From assembly GCF_001667015.1 (NCBI RefSeq), contig NZ_LZIS01000001.1, positions 163,120 to 227,119 of the forward strand: a stretch of 64,000 nt of DNA, read 5' to 3'. Made by a program: the position numbers and the translations under genes. This stretch comes from Mycobacterium sp. E3198 (GTDB lineage Bacteria > Actinomycetota > Actinomycetes > Mycobacteriales > Mycobacteriaceae). Of the stretch, positions 34,492 to 42,923 are shown piece by piece (the first letter of the stretch is position 1; each line of letters starts with the position of its first letter). Below the pieces are notes generated by a model. It searched no databases, had not been told where the DNA came from, and worked only from the letters and a program-made list of their open reading frames with translations.

Positions 34492-35228
34492 TTGGGCGCC
34501 GAGGTGACCGCGAGGACCCGCGCGGCGAGCTCGGGCCGGCACACCACCAGGTCGGGCAGTTTCGGGTCGGGTTGGTTGTAGGCCAGCGCCGACCCGTCGA
34601 TGCGCGACGTGTGCAGGCCGGCGGCCCGGGCCACCGCGACCGGGGCGGCCGAGTCCCATTCGAACTGGCCGCCGGCGTGCACGTACACGTCGGACAAACC
34701 CTGGACGATCGACGCCACTTTGGCTCCGGCGGAACCCATTTCGACCAGGACGCCGCCCAGCGCGTCGCGCACGGACAGCGCGATGGCGGGCGGCCGGGTG
34801 CGGGAGACGACGATGCGCAGCTGGTCGGGGGCGGCGGGCGGCGCGGCGACGTACGGGGTCGCCAGCGTGGCGCCCTGGGCGGGCAGCGCCACCGCGCCCG
34901 CGACGAGCTCGCCGGCCTGCCAGAGCGCGACGTGCACCGCCCAGTCGTCGCGCCCGAGCTCCGAGAATTCCCGCGTGCCGTCCAGCGGATCGACGATCCA
35001 CACCCGCTCCGAACGCAACCGCACCGGGTCGTCGGCGCCCTCCTCCGAGAGCACCGCGTCGTCGGGCCGCTCGCCGGCCAGTGCCTCCATCAGGAAGTCG
35101 TGGGATCGCTTGTCCCCCGCCGCTTTCCGCTCACGGGCGTCGGCGTCTGCGAATTCCTCCCGAACCGTAAGCAGCAGCCGCCCCGCCTCGGTGGCCAGGC
35201 GCGCGGCCAGCGCGTGATCGTCGTTCAT
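34482..35228 (-). CDS. 3'(2'),5'-bisphosphate nucleotidase CysQ-like
   Basis: A 248-residue Mg-dependent, lithium-sensitive type phosphatase of the inositol monophosphatase superfamily. Metal motifs: DDAVLSEEGADD (Glu), VWIVDPLDGTREFSELGRDD (DPLDGT), and GGQFEWDSAAPVAVARAAG (WDxAA). It resembles M. tuberculosis CysQ (Rv2131c), which removes the 3'-phosphate of PAP in sulfate assimilation, but is shorter and differs in the middle, so it is more likely a paralog. ATG 35228 was chosen; an earlier GTG adds 17 hydrophobic residues. Confidence 0.82.
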   Translation of the reverse strand: MNDDHALAARLATEAGRLLLTVREEFADADARERKAAGDKRSHDFLMEALAGERPDDAVLSEEGADDPVRLRSERVWIVDPLDGTREFSELGRDDWAVHVALWQAGELVAGAVALPAQGATLATPYVAAPPAAPDQLRIVVSRTRPPAIALSVRDALGGVLVEMGSAGAKVASIVQGLSDVYVHAGGQFEWDSAAPVAVARAAGLHTSRIDGSALAYNQPDPKLPDLVVCRPELAARVLAVTSAPNVE

Positions 35229-35348
35229 CCGCTCTCCGTAAATCAGAAGTAACCCGAATAAGTTGGTAGTCTTGACCAACTTTACCGTGCCGTGAAATCT
35301 TTACGGCAGTCGCCACCCCGGCCCGCATTTCTGCCATAACCTGGTGAG

Positions 35349-35963
35349 GTGAGCGGGGGCAACGTCTCATCATCGAGCAGGTTGCGGTTTCCGGGGGGAC
35401 ACCTGGGAATGGCCGGCGTCGTCGTGGCCGTGGTCCTGATCGGTGCGCTCGGTTTCGCCGCGGCGAAACTGATCGGCGGCCACCACGGCGCACCGCCCCA
35501 GCCCGCTACCCCACCGCCCCCGCCGACATACTTCGCCATCCCGGGCTGCTACAACCCCTCGGTTCCGCCGGTGGAGCGTCCGAAAAAGCTCAACGTTCTG
35601 GGGTGCGCGAGCGTAGCCGTTGCGCTGCAAGACATGTCGTGGACGTCCTGGGGACCGCAGGGCGCCGACGGGACCGGAACGGCCGTGTTCAAGATCTGCG
35701 AGCCGAACTGCGCGGCCGGGTATCAGCTCACCGACCCGGTCGTCGTCCATGCGTGGAACGCCCAGCCCCCGCGGCCCGATGCGATCTGCCAGGCGGGGCT
35801 GAAGATCTTCGCCGACCTGGTGCTGGCCTTCCCCAAGGCGACCCCACCGCCGACCGCCCAGAAACTGAACACCCAGTACAACGGAATGCCCGCAGTGCAT
35901 TACGCCAACTACTCGGGCAACAGCCGTGACGCCCAGTTCATCGGCTACACGTTCTGTAACTAG
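35349..35963 (+). CDS. Membrane-anchored or secreted protein, Pro-rich linker
   Basis: A 204-residue protein with one N-terminal helix (MAGVVVAVVLIGALGFAAAK, about residues 21-40), a proline-rich linker (PPQPATPPPPPTYF), then an extracytoplasmic domain with six cysteines (IPGCYNP, LGCASVA, FKICEPNCA, AICQAG, YTFCN), probably disulfide-bonded. No catalytic motif was seen; the domain is of a kind common among mycobacterial exported hypotheticals. It ends with a four-base convergent overlap with the thiolase gene. Confidence 0.7.
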   Translation: MSGGNVSSSSRLRFPGGHLGMAGVVVAVVLIGALGFAAAKLIGGHHGAPPQPATPPPPPTYFAIPGCYNPSVPPVERPKKLNVLGCASVAVALQDMSWTSWGPQGADGTGTAVFKICEPNCAAGYQLTDPVVVHAWNAQPPRPDAICQAGLKIFADLVLAFPKATPPPTAQKLNTQYNGMPAVHYANYSGNSRDAQFIGYTFCN

Positions 35964-37135
35964 ACCTGGACGACGACCGCGCCGCCCTGGCCGCCGCCCG
36001 CGCACATCGCCGCGACGCCGATGCCGCCGCCCCGGCGGGCCAGCTCATAGGTCAGGGTGGTGACCATGCGCGCGCCCGAGGCCGCGATGGGGTGGCCGAG
36101 GCTGCAGCCGCTGCCGGAGAAATTGACCTTCTCCTCGTCGATGCCGTACTCGCGGCACGCCGCGATCGGCACGGAGGCGAAAGCCTCGTTGATCTCCCAT
36201 AGCGCGACGTCGTCGACCGAGATCCCGGCCCGCTGCAGCACCTTGCCGATCACCTTGACCGCACCGAGCCCGCAGTCCCGCGGTGGCACACCCACGGCGG
36301 CCCACGCCCGGACCGTGCCCATCACGTTCAGCTTCTCTGCGAGCGCGTAGTCGCGGTCGACCAACGCGACCGCTGCCGCGGCGTCGTTGGTGCCGCTGCT
36401 GTTGCCCGCCGTGATCGAGAATCCCTCGATCTCGGGGTGCAGCACCTTGAGTGCGGCGAGCTTCTCGATGGTGGTGTCGCGCCGGGGATGCTCGTCGACG
36501 GAGAAGTCGGTCACCGAACCGTCGAGCTGGGTGATCTTCAGCGGAACGATCTCGTCGAGGAACTTCCCGGCGTCCATGGCCGCGATGGCGCGCTCATGCG
36601 ACCGGGCCGCCCAGGCGTCCATCTCCTCGCGGGTGATGCCGACGGTCTGGGCGGTGTTCCAGCCCACCGTGATCGACATGTCCTTGGTCGGCGCGTCCGG
36701 CGTCTCGACGTGGGTGGGCGGCAGCCAGCGCTCCTCGAACTTCAGCTCGGGCCCGGGAATGCGCTGATTCATCAACGGCGTCATCGACAGCGACTGCACG
36801 CCACCGGCGATGAGCACCCGCTCCATGCCGGAGCCGATCTGCGCCGCCGCATTGCCGATGGCGGTCAGGCTGCCGGCGCAGTGCCGGTTGACCGCCTGGC
36901 CCGGGATGTCCTCCATGCCGGTCGCGGCGGCCGCGTAGCGCGCCAAATCCCCTCCGCCGTAGTGCGATTCGGCGAAGATGATGTCGTCGATGGCCGACGG
37001 GTCGATGCCGGACCTGCGCACCACCTCGGGCAGCACCGTGGTGATCAGCGTCTCGGGCGGCGTGTTGACGAGGGCGCCCTTGAAGGAGCGGCCGATTGCC
37101 GTCCTGGTGGCTCCGACGATCACAGGTGTGGCCAT
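35960..37135 (-). CDS. Acetyl-CoA acetyltransferase / 3-ketoacyl-CoA thiolase
   Basis: A 391-residue thiolase. The acyl-accepting Cys86 lies in VNRHCAGSLTAI, the His in GSGCSLGHPIAASGARM and the second catalytic Cys in AAMCAGGGQGGA. It condenses two acetyl-CoA or cleaves 3-ketoacyl-CoA in beta-oxidation. The start is MATPVIVGATRTAIGRSFKG. It stands alone, so a link with the nearby aromatic cluster is only positional; a thiolase could take up acetyl-CoA made there. Confidence 0.9.
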   Translation of the reverse strand: MATPVIVGATRTAIGRSFKGALVNTPPETLITTVLPEVVRRSGIDPSAIDDIIFAESHYGGGDLARYAAAATGMEDIPGQAVNRHCAGSLTAIGNAAAQIGSGMERVLIAGGVQSLSMTPLMNQRIPGPELKFEERWLPPTHVETPDAPTKDMSITVGWNTAQTVGITREEMDAWAARSHERAIAAMDAGKFLDEIVPLKITQLDGSVTDFSVDEHPRRDTTIEKLAALKVLHPEIEGFSITAGNSSGTNDAAAAVALVDRDYALAEKLNVMGTVRAWAAVGVPPRDCGLGAVKVIGKVLQRAGISVDDVALWEINEAFASVPIAACREYGIDEEKVNFSGSGCSLGHPIAASGARMVTTLTYELARRGGGIGVAAMCAGGGQGGAVVVQV

Positions 37136-37234
37136 GTCTACCTCGAACTGTTGGGGGTCAGGTTTACGGGAATCCGCTCAAGTGTAACGCCACGGCCCAA
37201 TCCGGAATGCCCCAGGTGCCGCTACGCTCGCGCA

Positions 37235-37627
37235 ATGGCGACCACACCCCTCCTTGCGCGTGATACCACCCAAACGGCCGCATACCGCGTTGCGGCCATG
37301 CTGATGGGCATCGGCACCGTCCACTTCCTGGCGCCGAAACCCTTCGACACGATCGTTCCCCCCGAGCTGCCCGGCGACGCACGGCTCTATACGTACGCAT
37401 CGGGCGTGGCCGAGATAGCCGTCGGCGCGCTGCTGGTCCCCCGACGCACGCGGCGGCTGGCCGCGCTGGCGGCCGTCCTGCTGTTCGTCGGGGTTTTCCC
37501 GGCCAACGTCAACATGTGCCGGTTGTGGTGGGACAAGCCCTGGCCGATGCGCATCGCCGCGCTGGCCCGGCTGCCGCTGCAGATCCCGATGATCACCACC
37601 GCGCTCAAAATCAGGCGCAACAGCTGA
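37235..37627 (+). CDS. Small DoxX-like membrane protein
   Basis: A 130-residue protein with about four hydrophobic segments: YRVAAMLMGIGTVHFLAPKP, YASGVAEIAVGALLVP, RLAALAAVLLFVGVFPANVN, and the C-terminal part RLPLQIPMITTALKI. The arrangement HFLAPKPFD...PPELPGDAR resembles DoxX-family proteins, which are linked to redox processes at the membrane in mycobacteria. Start ATG 37235. It is followed by a strong hairpin (37646-37703). Confidence 0.65.
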   Translation: MATTPLLARDTTQTAAYRVAAMLMGIGTVHFLAPKPFDTIVPPELPGDARLYTYASGVAEIAVGALLVPRRTRRLAALAAVLLFVGVFPANVNMCRLWWDKPWPMRIAALARLPLQIPMITTALKIRRNS

Positions 37628-37645
37628 CGCTTCGGTTGTGATTCA

Positions 37646-37703
37646 CCGAGCGTGAACTCACTGCGAATTCCCGGCTAGTTTTTCGCTGTAGCTTCACGCT
37701 CGG
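37646..37703 (+). terminator. Hairpin with GCGAA/TTCGC core
   Basis: CCGAGCGTGA (37646-37655) pairs perfectly with TCACGCTCGG (37694-37703), with an inner GCGAA (37663-37667) facing TTTTTCGC (about 37679-37685). It lies between two plus-strand genes and would end the DoxX-like transcript before the transporter gene. Confidence 0.6.
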
Positions 37704-37730
37704 CGCGAGCGATCCGACAGGAGGTTCCCC

Positions 37731-38618
37731 TTGAGCACGACGGGCATCGCGGTTGCGCTCGCGATCGGCGCCGCCTTCATGATCGGCATCGGGGACGTCC
37801 TCGAACAGCGATCGGCCCAGCAGGTCACCGACAAGCCCGTCGGCACCTTCGCCCTGTTTCGTCGGCTGCTGCGCGATCGGCGATGGTGGGCGGGCAGCCT
37901 GGTGGCCGCCGCCGGCTTCGGCCTGCAGGCCGCCGCGTTGGGCCTGGGTTCGGTGGTGCTCGTGCAGGCACTGTCGGTGACCTCCCTGCTGTTCGCACTG
38001 CTCATCAGCGCGCGGGTCAACCACCGCAGGATCTCGCGGTGGCAAGCGATTTGGGCCACGCTGCTCGTCGCGGCCGTCGCGGTGGTGGTCACGGTCGGCG
38101 ACCCGCAGGCCGGCAGCCCGCGCGGGTCGGTGAAGACATGGGTCGTCGTCGGCCTGATCATGGGGCCGGCGCTGATCCTCTGCGTGATCGGCTTTCGCGT
38201 GCTCTCCGCGTCGGTCGGCGCGCTGTTGCTGGGGCTGATGTCCGGCTCGCTGTGGGGCCTGTTCTCGGTGCTGACCAAGGGCGTGGTCGACCAGCTCGAC
38301 CGCGGCATCCCCGCGCTGCTGCGCCTCCCCGAGCTGTACGTCTGGGCGGTGCTGGCCATCGCCGCCACGGCGTGGGAGCAGTCGGCCTTTCGCGCCGGCC
38401 CGCTCACCGCGTCGCTACCCGCGGTGACCGTCGCCGAGCCCGTCGTGGGATCGGCGCTCGGCGTCATCGTGCTGGGTGAGACGCTGCGCGCCAACAGCAT
38501 CGGGCTGGTCGCCCTCGGGCTCTCGGTCGCCGTCATGGCCGCAGCGACGATCGCGCTCGCGCACAGCCAGGCCACCGGGGCGCCGCAGTCAGCTCAGCCG
38601 CGAGCCGATGCGGTGTAG
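37731..38618 (+). CDS. DMT/EamA-like transporter
   Basis: A 295-residue membrane protein with about nine to ten helices in two related halves, each with an EamA-like ending: AVVLVQALSVTSLLFALLIS in the first and PAVTVAEPVVGSALGVIVLG in the second. Members export metabolites or drugs. Start TTG 37731, with GACAGGAGG (37716-37724) at good spacing. Its last 30 bases overlap the convergent VOC gene. The substrate is unknown. Confidence 0.78.
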   Translation: MSTTGIAVALAIGAAFMIGIGDVLEQRSAQQVTDKPVGTFALFRRLLRDRRWWAGSLVAAAGFGLQAAALGLGSVVLVQALSVTSLLFALLISARVNHRRISRWQAIWATLLVAAVAVVVTVGDPQAGSPRGSVKTWVVVGLIMGPALILCVIGFRVLSASVGALLLGLMSGSLWGLFSVLTKGVVDQLDRGIPALLRLPELYVWAVLAIAATAWEQSAFRAGPLTASLPAVTVAEPVVGSALGVIVLGETLRANSIGLVALGLSVAVMAAATIALAHSQATGAPQSAQPRADAV

Positions 38619-38972
38619 CGTGCCGTCCGGATCGACGTAGGCGAATTCCCTTGAGCCGTAAGGCGTATCGTCCGGTTCGGTGAGCCGGCCGGCGAGGTCC
38701 TCCAGCGCGGCCCATTCCGCGTGCAGCGCGTCGGCGTCGCTCACGTAGAGGTAGACGCTCGACGCCGTGCGCAGCGGATCGTGCTCGGCCCATTCGGTGA
38801 GGTGAATCGACACGGCACCACGGTCCGCGAACCCGTAGCGCTCGGGGCCCCGGTAGGCCCGGGCGTCGAACCCGAGACGGCGGTAGCGGTCCAGGGCGAC
38901 GTCGAGGTCCCGGACCGGCACGATCGGCGACACGGAGTGGAAAACGATTTCGGGCACACCCCAGAGTGGCAC
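38589..38972 (-). CDS. VOC (glyoxalase/bleomycin resistance-like) protein
   Basis: A 127-residue protein with one pair of beta-alpha-beta-beta-beta units: SVSPIVPVRDLDVALDRYRR, LGFDARAY, AVSIHLTEW, SVYLYVSDADALHAEW, and SREFAYVDPDGTLHRIG at the end. The C-terminal D-P-D-G-x-L-H is common in bleomycin-binding-protein-like members. Metal ligands His and Glu are not all evident, so it may bind rather than convert a ligand. GTG 38972 was taken as the start. Confidence 0.72.
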   Translation of the reverse strand: MPLWGVPEIVFHSVSPIVPVRDLDVALDRYRRLGFDARAYRGPERYGFADRGAVSIHLTEWAEHDPLRTASSVYLYVSDADALHAEWAALEDLAGRLTEPDDTPYGSREFAYVDPDGTLHRIGSRLS

Positions 38973-39179
38973 GCGGTGCCGTCGTGATGCTCCATCCGCA
39001 AACCGCTGGCCACCCGACGTTTAGCCATTGGTGTGGTCATGGGTCGCGGCGGGGCGTGCGCTGATCGCGCCATTACCGCCGGTATGAGATACATTGGCGA
39101 TCAGGGGTTGAGATCGCAGCCCGGGATGCCTGACTACAAATCTGAAGCGCGGCGTCTATTCCGAACCACCGAGGCGAAC

Positions 39180-39206
39180 GGTTTACGCCTGTTCAGGGGC
39201 GGGAAG
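39180..39206 (+). promoter_or_regulatory. SigF-like promoter candidate
   Basis: GGTTT (39180-39184), a 16-bp spacer, then GGGAAG (39201-39206), close to the mycobacterial SigF pattern GTTT-N15-17-GGGTAT but with two mismatches at the -10. The expected start would be just before ATG 39222. Control of a SpoIIE-type phosphatase by SigF would fit known partner-switching circuits. Confidence 0.35.
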
Positions 39207-39221
39207 TGTGGTGCTGCGCGC

Positions 39222-40517
39222 ATGACTCAGGCATCTGCGAGAAAGACAACGACAACACCAACCGCGCCGGCGCTGTCGGTGCTTGACTGTGACCAGCTGG
39301 TCGAAAAGGTTTCTCATGGGCTGGCCGGGTCGCTCAACCTGCGGCGCACGGCGCTGCGGCTGCTGACGACGATCCGTCCGGAGTTGGCCGACTGGTCCGT
39401 GGCGATCTTGCCGGACAGCAAGACCGGTGGGCTGCTCTTGGTCGGCGGCGACGACGCGGGATTTCATGCCGTCGTTTCCCAGCGCTCGGTCGACTTCGGC
39501 GGGCTGGGCCGCGTTTTGCGGACCGGTCGCACCGAGCTCGCCCACGTCGCCCTCGGCGCCGACGCCGAGGCCAGCCTGACCGCGATGATTCCGCACCCGC
39601 GACTGGTGCAAGAGGCCGCCACGTTGCGGCCGGCGGACGTGCTGGCCGTCGGGCTCACGGCCCGGGGCACGACGTTCGGCGCGCTGGTCATGGTGCGCGG
39701 CGGCGGGCGGCGCCCCTTCGACGACGATCTCGACGTCATCGGGCGCGTGGCGGAACGCGCCGCCCTGGCCCTGGACTCCGCGCGCCTCTACGAGGAGCGC
39801 GCACGGATCGCCGCGGTGATCCAGGAGAGCCTGCGGCCACCCTCCCTGCCGCAAATCGATGGCGTTCGCCTGGCGGCCCGCTACCGCCCGGCGGCCGAAC
39901 AGCTCGACATCGGCGGGGACTTCTACGACGCGCACGGCACCGACGGGGACTGGCTGCTGTGCCTGGGCGACGTGTGCGGGAAGGGCGTGGACGCCGCCGC
40001 TTTGAACGGCCGCGCGCGCCAAAGCATCCGCACCGCAGCGCATTTCGACCGCGGTCCGGAGGCGGTCCTCGGCGCACTGAACAGCGTGCTCTGCGACGAG
40101 GCCACCGCGCAATTCGTCACGGTGGTGTGCGCCCGGATGCGGCCCGCCGGCGGTGGCCTGCGGATGGACCTCGCCTCGGCCGGTCACCCGAAGCCGATCG
40201 TGCTGCGCGCCGACGGCCGGGTGGAAGAGGTCGAGGTGGGCGGCACCGCGGCGGGCATGGCCGCACGGGTCGCATACACACCTGTGACGATCCAGTTGGA
40301 CCGCGGCGACACCATGCTGATGTTCACCGACGGCATCGACGAGGCGTTCGGCGCCGACGGGCAGTACGGCGTGGATCGGCTCCTCGCGCTGCTGCCCCCG
40401 TACGCCGGCGCGGGACCGGAAGCGATTTGCGAGGTCATCGAACAGCACGTCATCGAGCACCTCGACGGTCGCGCGCACGACGACATGGCGTTGTTCGCGG
40501 TGACATGCGGCAGTTGA
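39222..40517 (+). CDS. GAF-SpoIIE (PP2C-type) serine phosphatase
   Basis: A 431-residue cytoplasmic protein. Residues about 30-190 are a GAF sensor domain (ending GVLTARGTTFGALVMVRG-like, FDDDLDVIGRVAERAALALD). Residues about 218-430 are a SpoIIE/RsbU phosphatase: GGDFYDAHG (Asp233), LCLGDVCGKGVDAAALNGRA (Asp250), LASAGHPKPIVLRADG, MLMFTDGIDEAFG (Asp370), and RAHDDMALFAV (Asp421), so all metal-binding Asp are present. Such enzymes dephosphorylate anti-anti-sigma factors in partner switching. ATG 39222 was chosen. The 3' end overlaps the B12-binding protein gene by 13 bases. No STAS or anti-sigma kinase gene lies beside it. Confidence 0.88.
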   Translation: MTQASARKTTTTPTAPALSVLDCDQLVEKVSHGLAGSLNLRRTALRLLTTIRPELADWSVAILPDSKTGGLLLVGGDDAGFHAVVSQRSVDFGGLGRVLRTGRTELAHVALGADAEASLTAMIPHPRLVQEAATLRPADVLAVGLTARGTTFGALVMVRGGGRRPFDDDLDVIGRVAERAALALDSARLYEERARIAAVIQESLRPPSLPQIDGVRLAARYRPAAEQLDIGGDFYDAHGTDGDWLLCLGDVCGKGVDAAALNGRARQSIRTAAHFDRGPEAVLGALNSVLCDEATAQFVTVVCARMRPAGGGLRMDLASAGHPKPIVLRADGRVEEVEVGGTAAGMAARVAYTPVTIQLDRGDTMLMFTDGIDEAFGADGQYGVDRLLALLPPYAGAGPEAICEVIEQHVIEHLDGRAHDDMALFAVTCGS

Positions 40518-41527
40518 GCCTCCCGGCGGACCCGCTGCAGAGCTACGACCACGCGCTCGGTAGGGGCGATGCCGCGGCGATCACCCAGTTGGTCCAGGAC
40601 ATGCTGGCCGGCGGCGTGGAGCCGCTGTCGGTACTTACCGACGTCGTCGCCGCCGCGCAGCGCGAGGTGGGCGGGCGTTGGCAGCGGGGCGAATGGACGG
40701 TGGCACAGGAGCACGCCGCGACCGCCATGGCCCTGTCGGCGACCAGGGTCGTGGAGGAGCACGTGCAACAGCGTCCCGTCACCCGCGGCAGCGTCGTCGT
40801 GGCCTGCGCGGAACGGGAATGGCACGCATTGCCCGCGATGATCGTCCACTGCGCTTTACGGGCGGCGGGCTGGGACACCACGCTGCTGGGCGCGTCGACC
40901 AACCCGCTTCGACTCAATCAGCGTCTTCAAGACCTGGGACCCGATGCCGTCGCGGTCAGCTGCTCGGTGCTCGGATCGCTGCCGACCTGCCGCCGGTTCA
41001 TCGAGGCGAGCACCGCCGTCGGCGTGCCGATCCTGGTCGGCGGTCCCGCCTTTGGCGACGACGACGTGCGCGCCCGCGCGCTCGGCGCGACGGCGTGGGC
41101 GGCGGACGCGCAGGGTGCCATCGCGGCGATGGAGGCGCTGCCCGCGGTCGTCGAGCCGGCCGCGCCGCTGCCCGACGAAGCGGCCGCCGAGCAGGCCGCG
41201 CTCGAGGAGGACCACCGCCGACTGGTCGCGCTGTTGCGCGAGCGCTGGTCGCTGGTCGCCGCGGTGACCACGCCCGAAGCCGATGTCTTGCACAGCGTCA
41301 TGGACATCGCCGACGACGCACTGCACCAGATCCTGCACGCCGTATCGGCGGCCTTGCTGACCGGCGACCACCGCCCGATCCGCGAGACGGCGGCGTGGAT
41401 CGCCGACCTGATCCGCAGCCGAGACGGCGACGAGATGATGCTGCGCGAACTGACCGGCCTGCTGGGCGCGGCGCTGCGTGAGTACCCGCTGGCCGGTGAG
41501 CTGGTAGCGACGCACTTCGGCTCCTAA
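40505..41527 (+). CDS. Cobalamin-binding sensor-like protein (CarH-type B12 domain)
   Basis: A 340-residue protein without a DNA-binding domain. Residues about 10-90 form a helical B12-cap module with the W-x9-EH signature of CarH/LitR photoreceptors: W59, E69, H70 in GRWQRGEWTVAQEHAAT. Residues about 95-210 are the Rossmann B12-binding domain (VVVACAEREWHALPAMIVHC with a candidate axial His107; LGASTNPLRL; AVSCSVLGSLP; PILVGGPAFG). The C-terminal ~110 residues are helical and unassigned. The residue after W59 is Gln, where CarH has the His that caps cobalt after light. Coupled to the SpoIIE phosphatase gene by a 13-base overlap. Confidence 0.8.
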   Translation: MRQLSLPADPLQSYDHALGRGDAAAITQLVQDMLAGGVEPLSVLTDVVAAAQREVGGRWQRGEWTVAQEHAATAMALSATRVVEEHVQQRPVTRGSVVVACAEREWHALPAMIVHCALRAAGWDTTLLGASTNPLRLNQRLQDLGPDAVAVSCSVLGSLPTCRRFIEASTAVGVPILVGGPAFGDDDVRARALGATAWAADAQGAIAAMEALPAVVEPAAPLPDEAAAEQAALEEDHRRLVALLRERWSLVAAVTTPEADVLHSVMDIADDALHQILHAVSAALLTGDHRPIRETAAWIADLIRSRDGDEMMLRELTGLLGAALREYPLAGELVATHFGS

Positions 41528-41544
41528 AGCGCTGTGCCGCACTC

Positions 41545-42846
41545 CTATTGGGGCAGCGCCTCGCCCCTGGTTTCGGGCGCCAGCGGGATGACGAACAGCC
41601 CGACGACGAAGGCGACCGCGGTCAGCGCGACCGGCAGTCCCAGGGTGTGCGTGCGCAGCACCGCCGCGCCGAGCAGGAAGTTCACCCCGGCACCGACGAA
41701 GCGGCCGAACGAGGTGCAGAAGGCGAACGCCGTCGCGCGCACGCGCGTCTCGAACTGCTCGGGCAACCACAGGCTGAAGATCGCGAAGTTGCCGCCGAAG
41801 AACCCCAGCACGAACAGCCACGCGATGAACGGCGCGAGCCCGTTGGGCAGGTAGAACGCCCAACCGAAGCTGCCGGCGATCGAAACCGCCATTCCCGCAA
41901 AATAAATCGCGAGCGTCTTCCTGCGCCCGATCCGCTCCGACAGCACCGGCACGATCAGGCAGCCCAGGATGGTGCCGACGGACAACAGGCCGGTGGCCCA
42001 CGACGCCGTTCTGGTGGCGCCGCCCTTGTCGAACCCTGCGTGCTGCGCCAGTTGGATCACGGCCGTCGGTTCGTAGACCGCGCCGGCCCACAAGCCCACG
42101 ATCGCGATCGTTAGCAACGCGGTCGCGACCCAGGTGCGCCGCCGGTAGCGCGGTCCGAGGATTTCGCGCAACGGCTTCACCCGGGGCGCGGGATCGGCCT
42201 CGAGCTTCTCCCACTTCTCGGTTTCCTTCACGCGGGTGAGGATCAGGATCGCGACGACGACGGGCACGGCACCCGTCAGAAACATTGCGCGCCAACCGAA
42301 ATGCACGCCAACCGTGTAGTTCAGCGCCGCCGCCACGAAAAACCCGGCGTAGTAGCCGGTCTGCAGATAGCCCGCCCCCATCTTGCGCCGGTCCTCGGGC
42401 CACGCCTCGGCCACGTAGGTTCCCGCCAGCGCCCACTCGCCGCCGATTCCGACACCCGCGATGAAGCGGAAGGTCGCGAGTTCCCACACGTTGTGCGCCA
42501 TGGCCGAAAGCCCGGTGAAAATCGCGAAGGTGAAGATGGTCGCCGCCAGCACCTTGGTCCGCCCGAAGCGGTCGGCAATCGGCCCCCAGATGAACGACAG
42601 GCCCCAGCCCACCAGGAACAGCGCGAACAGGATCGACCCCGCGAGACCGACATTCGTCGAAGTCGCCGCGAATCCCGACCGCGGCAGCAACTCGGTCAGC
42701 GCGGGGGTGAGCACCAGCGCGTAGATGAACGAGTCCATGCCATCGAGCGTCCAGCCCGTCCACGCGCCCCAGAACCCGGCGATCTGAGAACGATTGAGCG
42801 GAGTGCGGTGCCGCGCGAGGCCGGCCCGTTCCGTCGTAGAAGTCAC
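41545..42846 (-). CDS. MFS transporter (aromatic acid/metabolite:proton symporter type)
   Basis: A 433-residue major facilitator protein with twelve helices. GPIADRFGRTKVLAATIF is the loop 2-3 signature (G-x3-D-R-x-G-R), FRFIAGVGIGGEWALAGTYV belongs to TM4, and SERIGRRKTLAIYF is the mirrored loop 8-9. IGGEWALA is typical of the metabolite:H+ symporter and aromatic acid transporters (ShiA/BenK-like). It is divergent from the GntR-type regulator, which probably controls it. The substrate might be an aromatic or organic acid; not shown. Confidence 0.87.
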   Translation of the reverse strand: MTSTTERAGLARHRTPLNRSQIAGFWGAWTGWTLDGMDSFIYALVLTPALTELLPRSGFAATSTNVGLAGSILFALFLVGWGLSFIWGPIADRFGRTKVLAATIFTFAIFTGLSAMAHNVWELATFRFIAGVGIGGEWALAGTYVAEAWPEDRRKMGAGYLQTGYYAGFFVAAALNYTVGVHFGWRAMFLTGAVPVVVAILILTRVKETEKWEKLEADPAPRVKPLREILGPRYRRRTWVATALLTIAIVGLWAGAVYEPTAVIQLAQHAGFDKGGATRTASWATGLLSVGTILGCLIVPVLSERIGRRKTLAIYFAGMAVSIAGSFGWAFYLPNGLAPFIAWLFVLGFFGGNFAIFSLWLPEQFETRVRATAFAFCTSFGRFVGAGVNFLLGAAVLRTHTLGLPVALTAVAFVVGLFVIPLAPETRGEALPQ

Positions 42847-42911
42847 CTGACGCCTCCGTTGACACGGTTGAACGACCGCTGCGATTCACGCCCGCCGCGC
42901 ATCACATTGTA

Positions 42912-42917
42912 TATAAT
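42912..42917 (+). promoter_or_regulatory. Near-consensus -10 box, leaderless promoter
   Basis: TATAAT, followed by ATAGTG and ATG 42924; the transcript would begin at or next to the start codon. The surrounding ATTGTATATAATATAGTGAT is strikingly AT-rich for this genome, may also contain the GntR operator, and would suit autoregulation. Confidence 0.5.
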
Positions 42918-42923
42918 ATAGTG

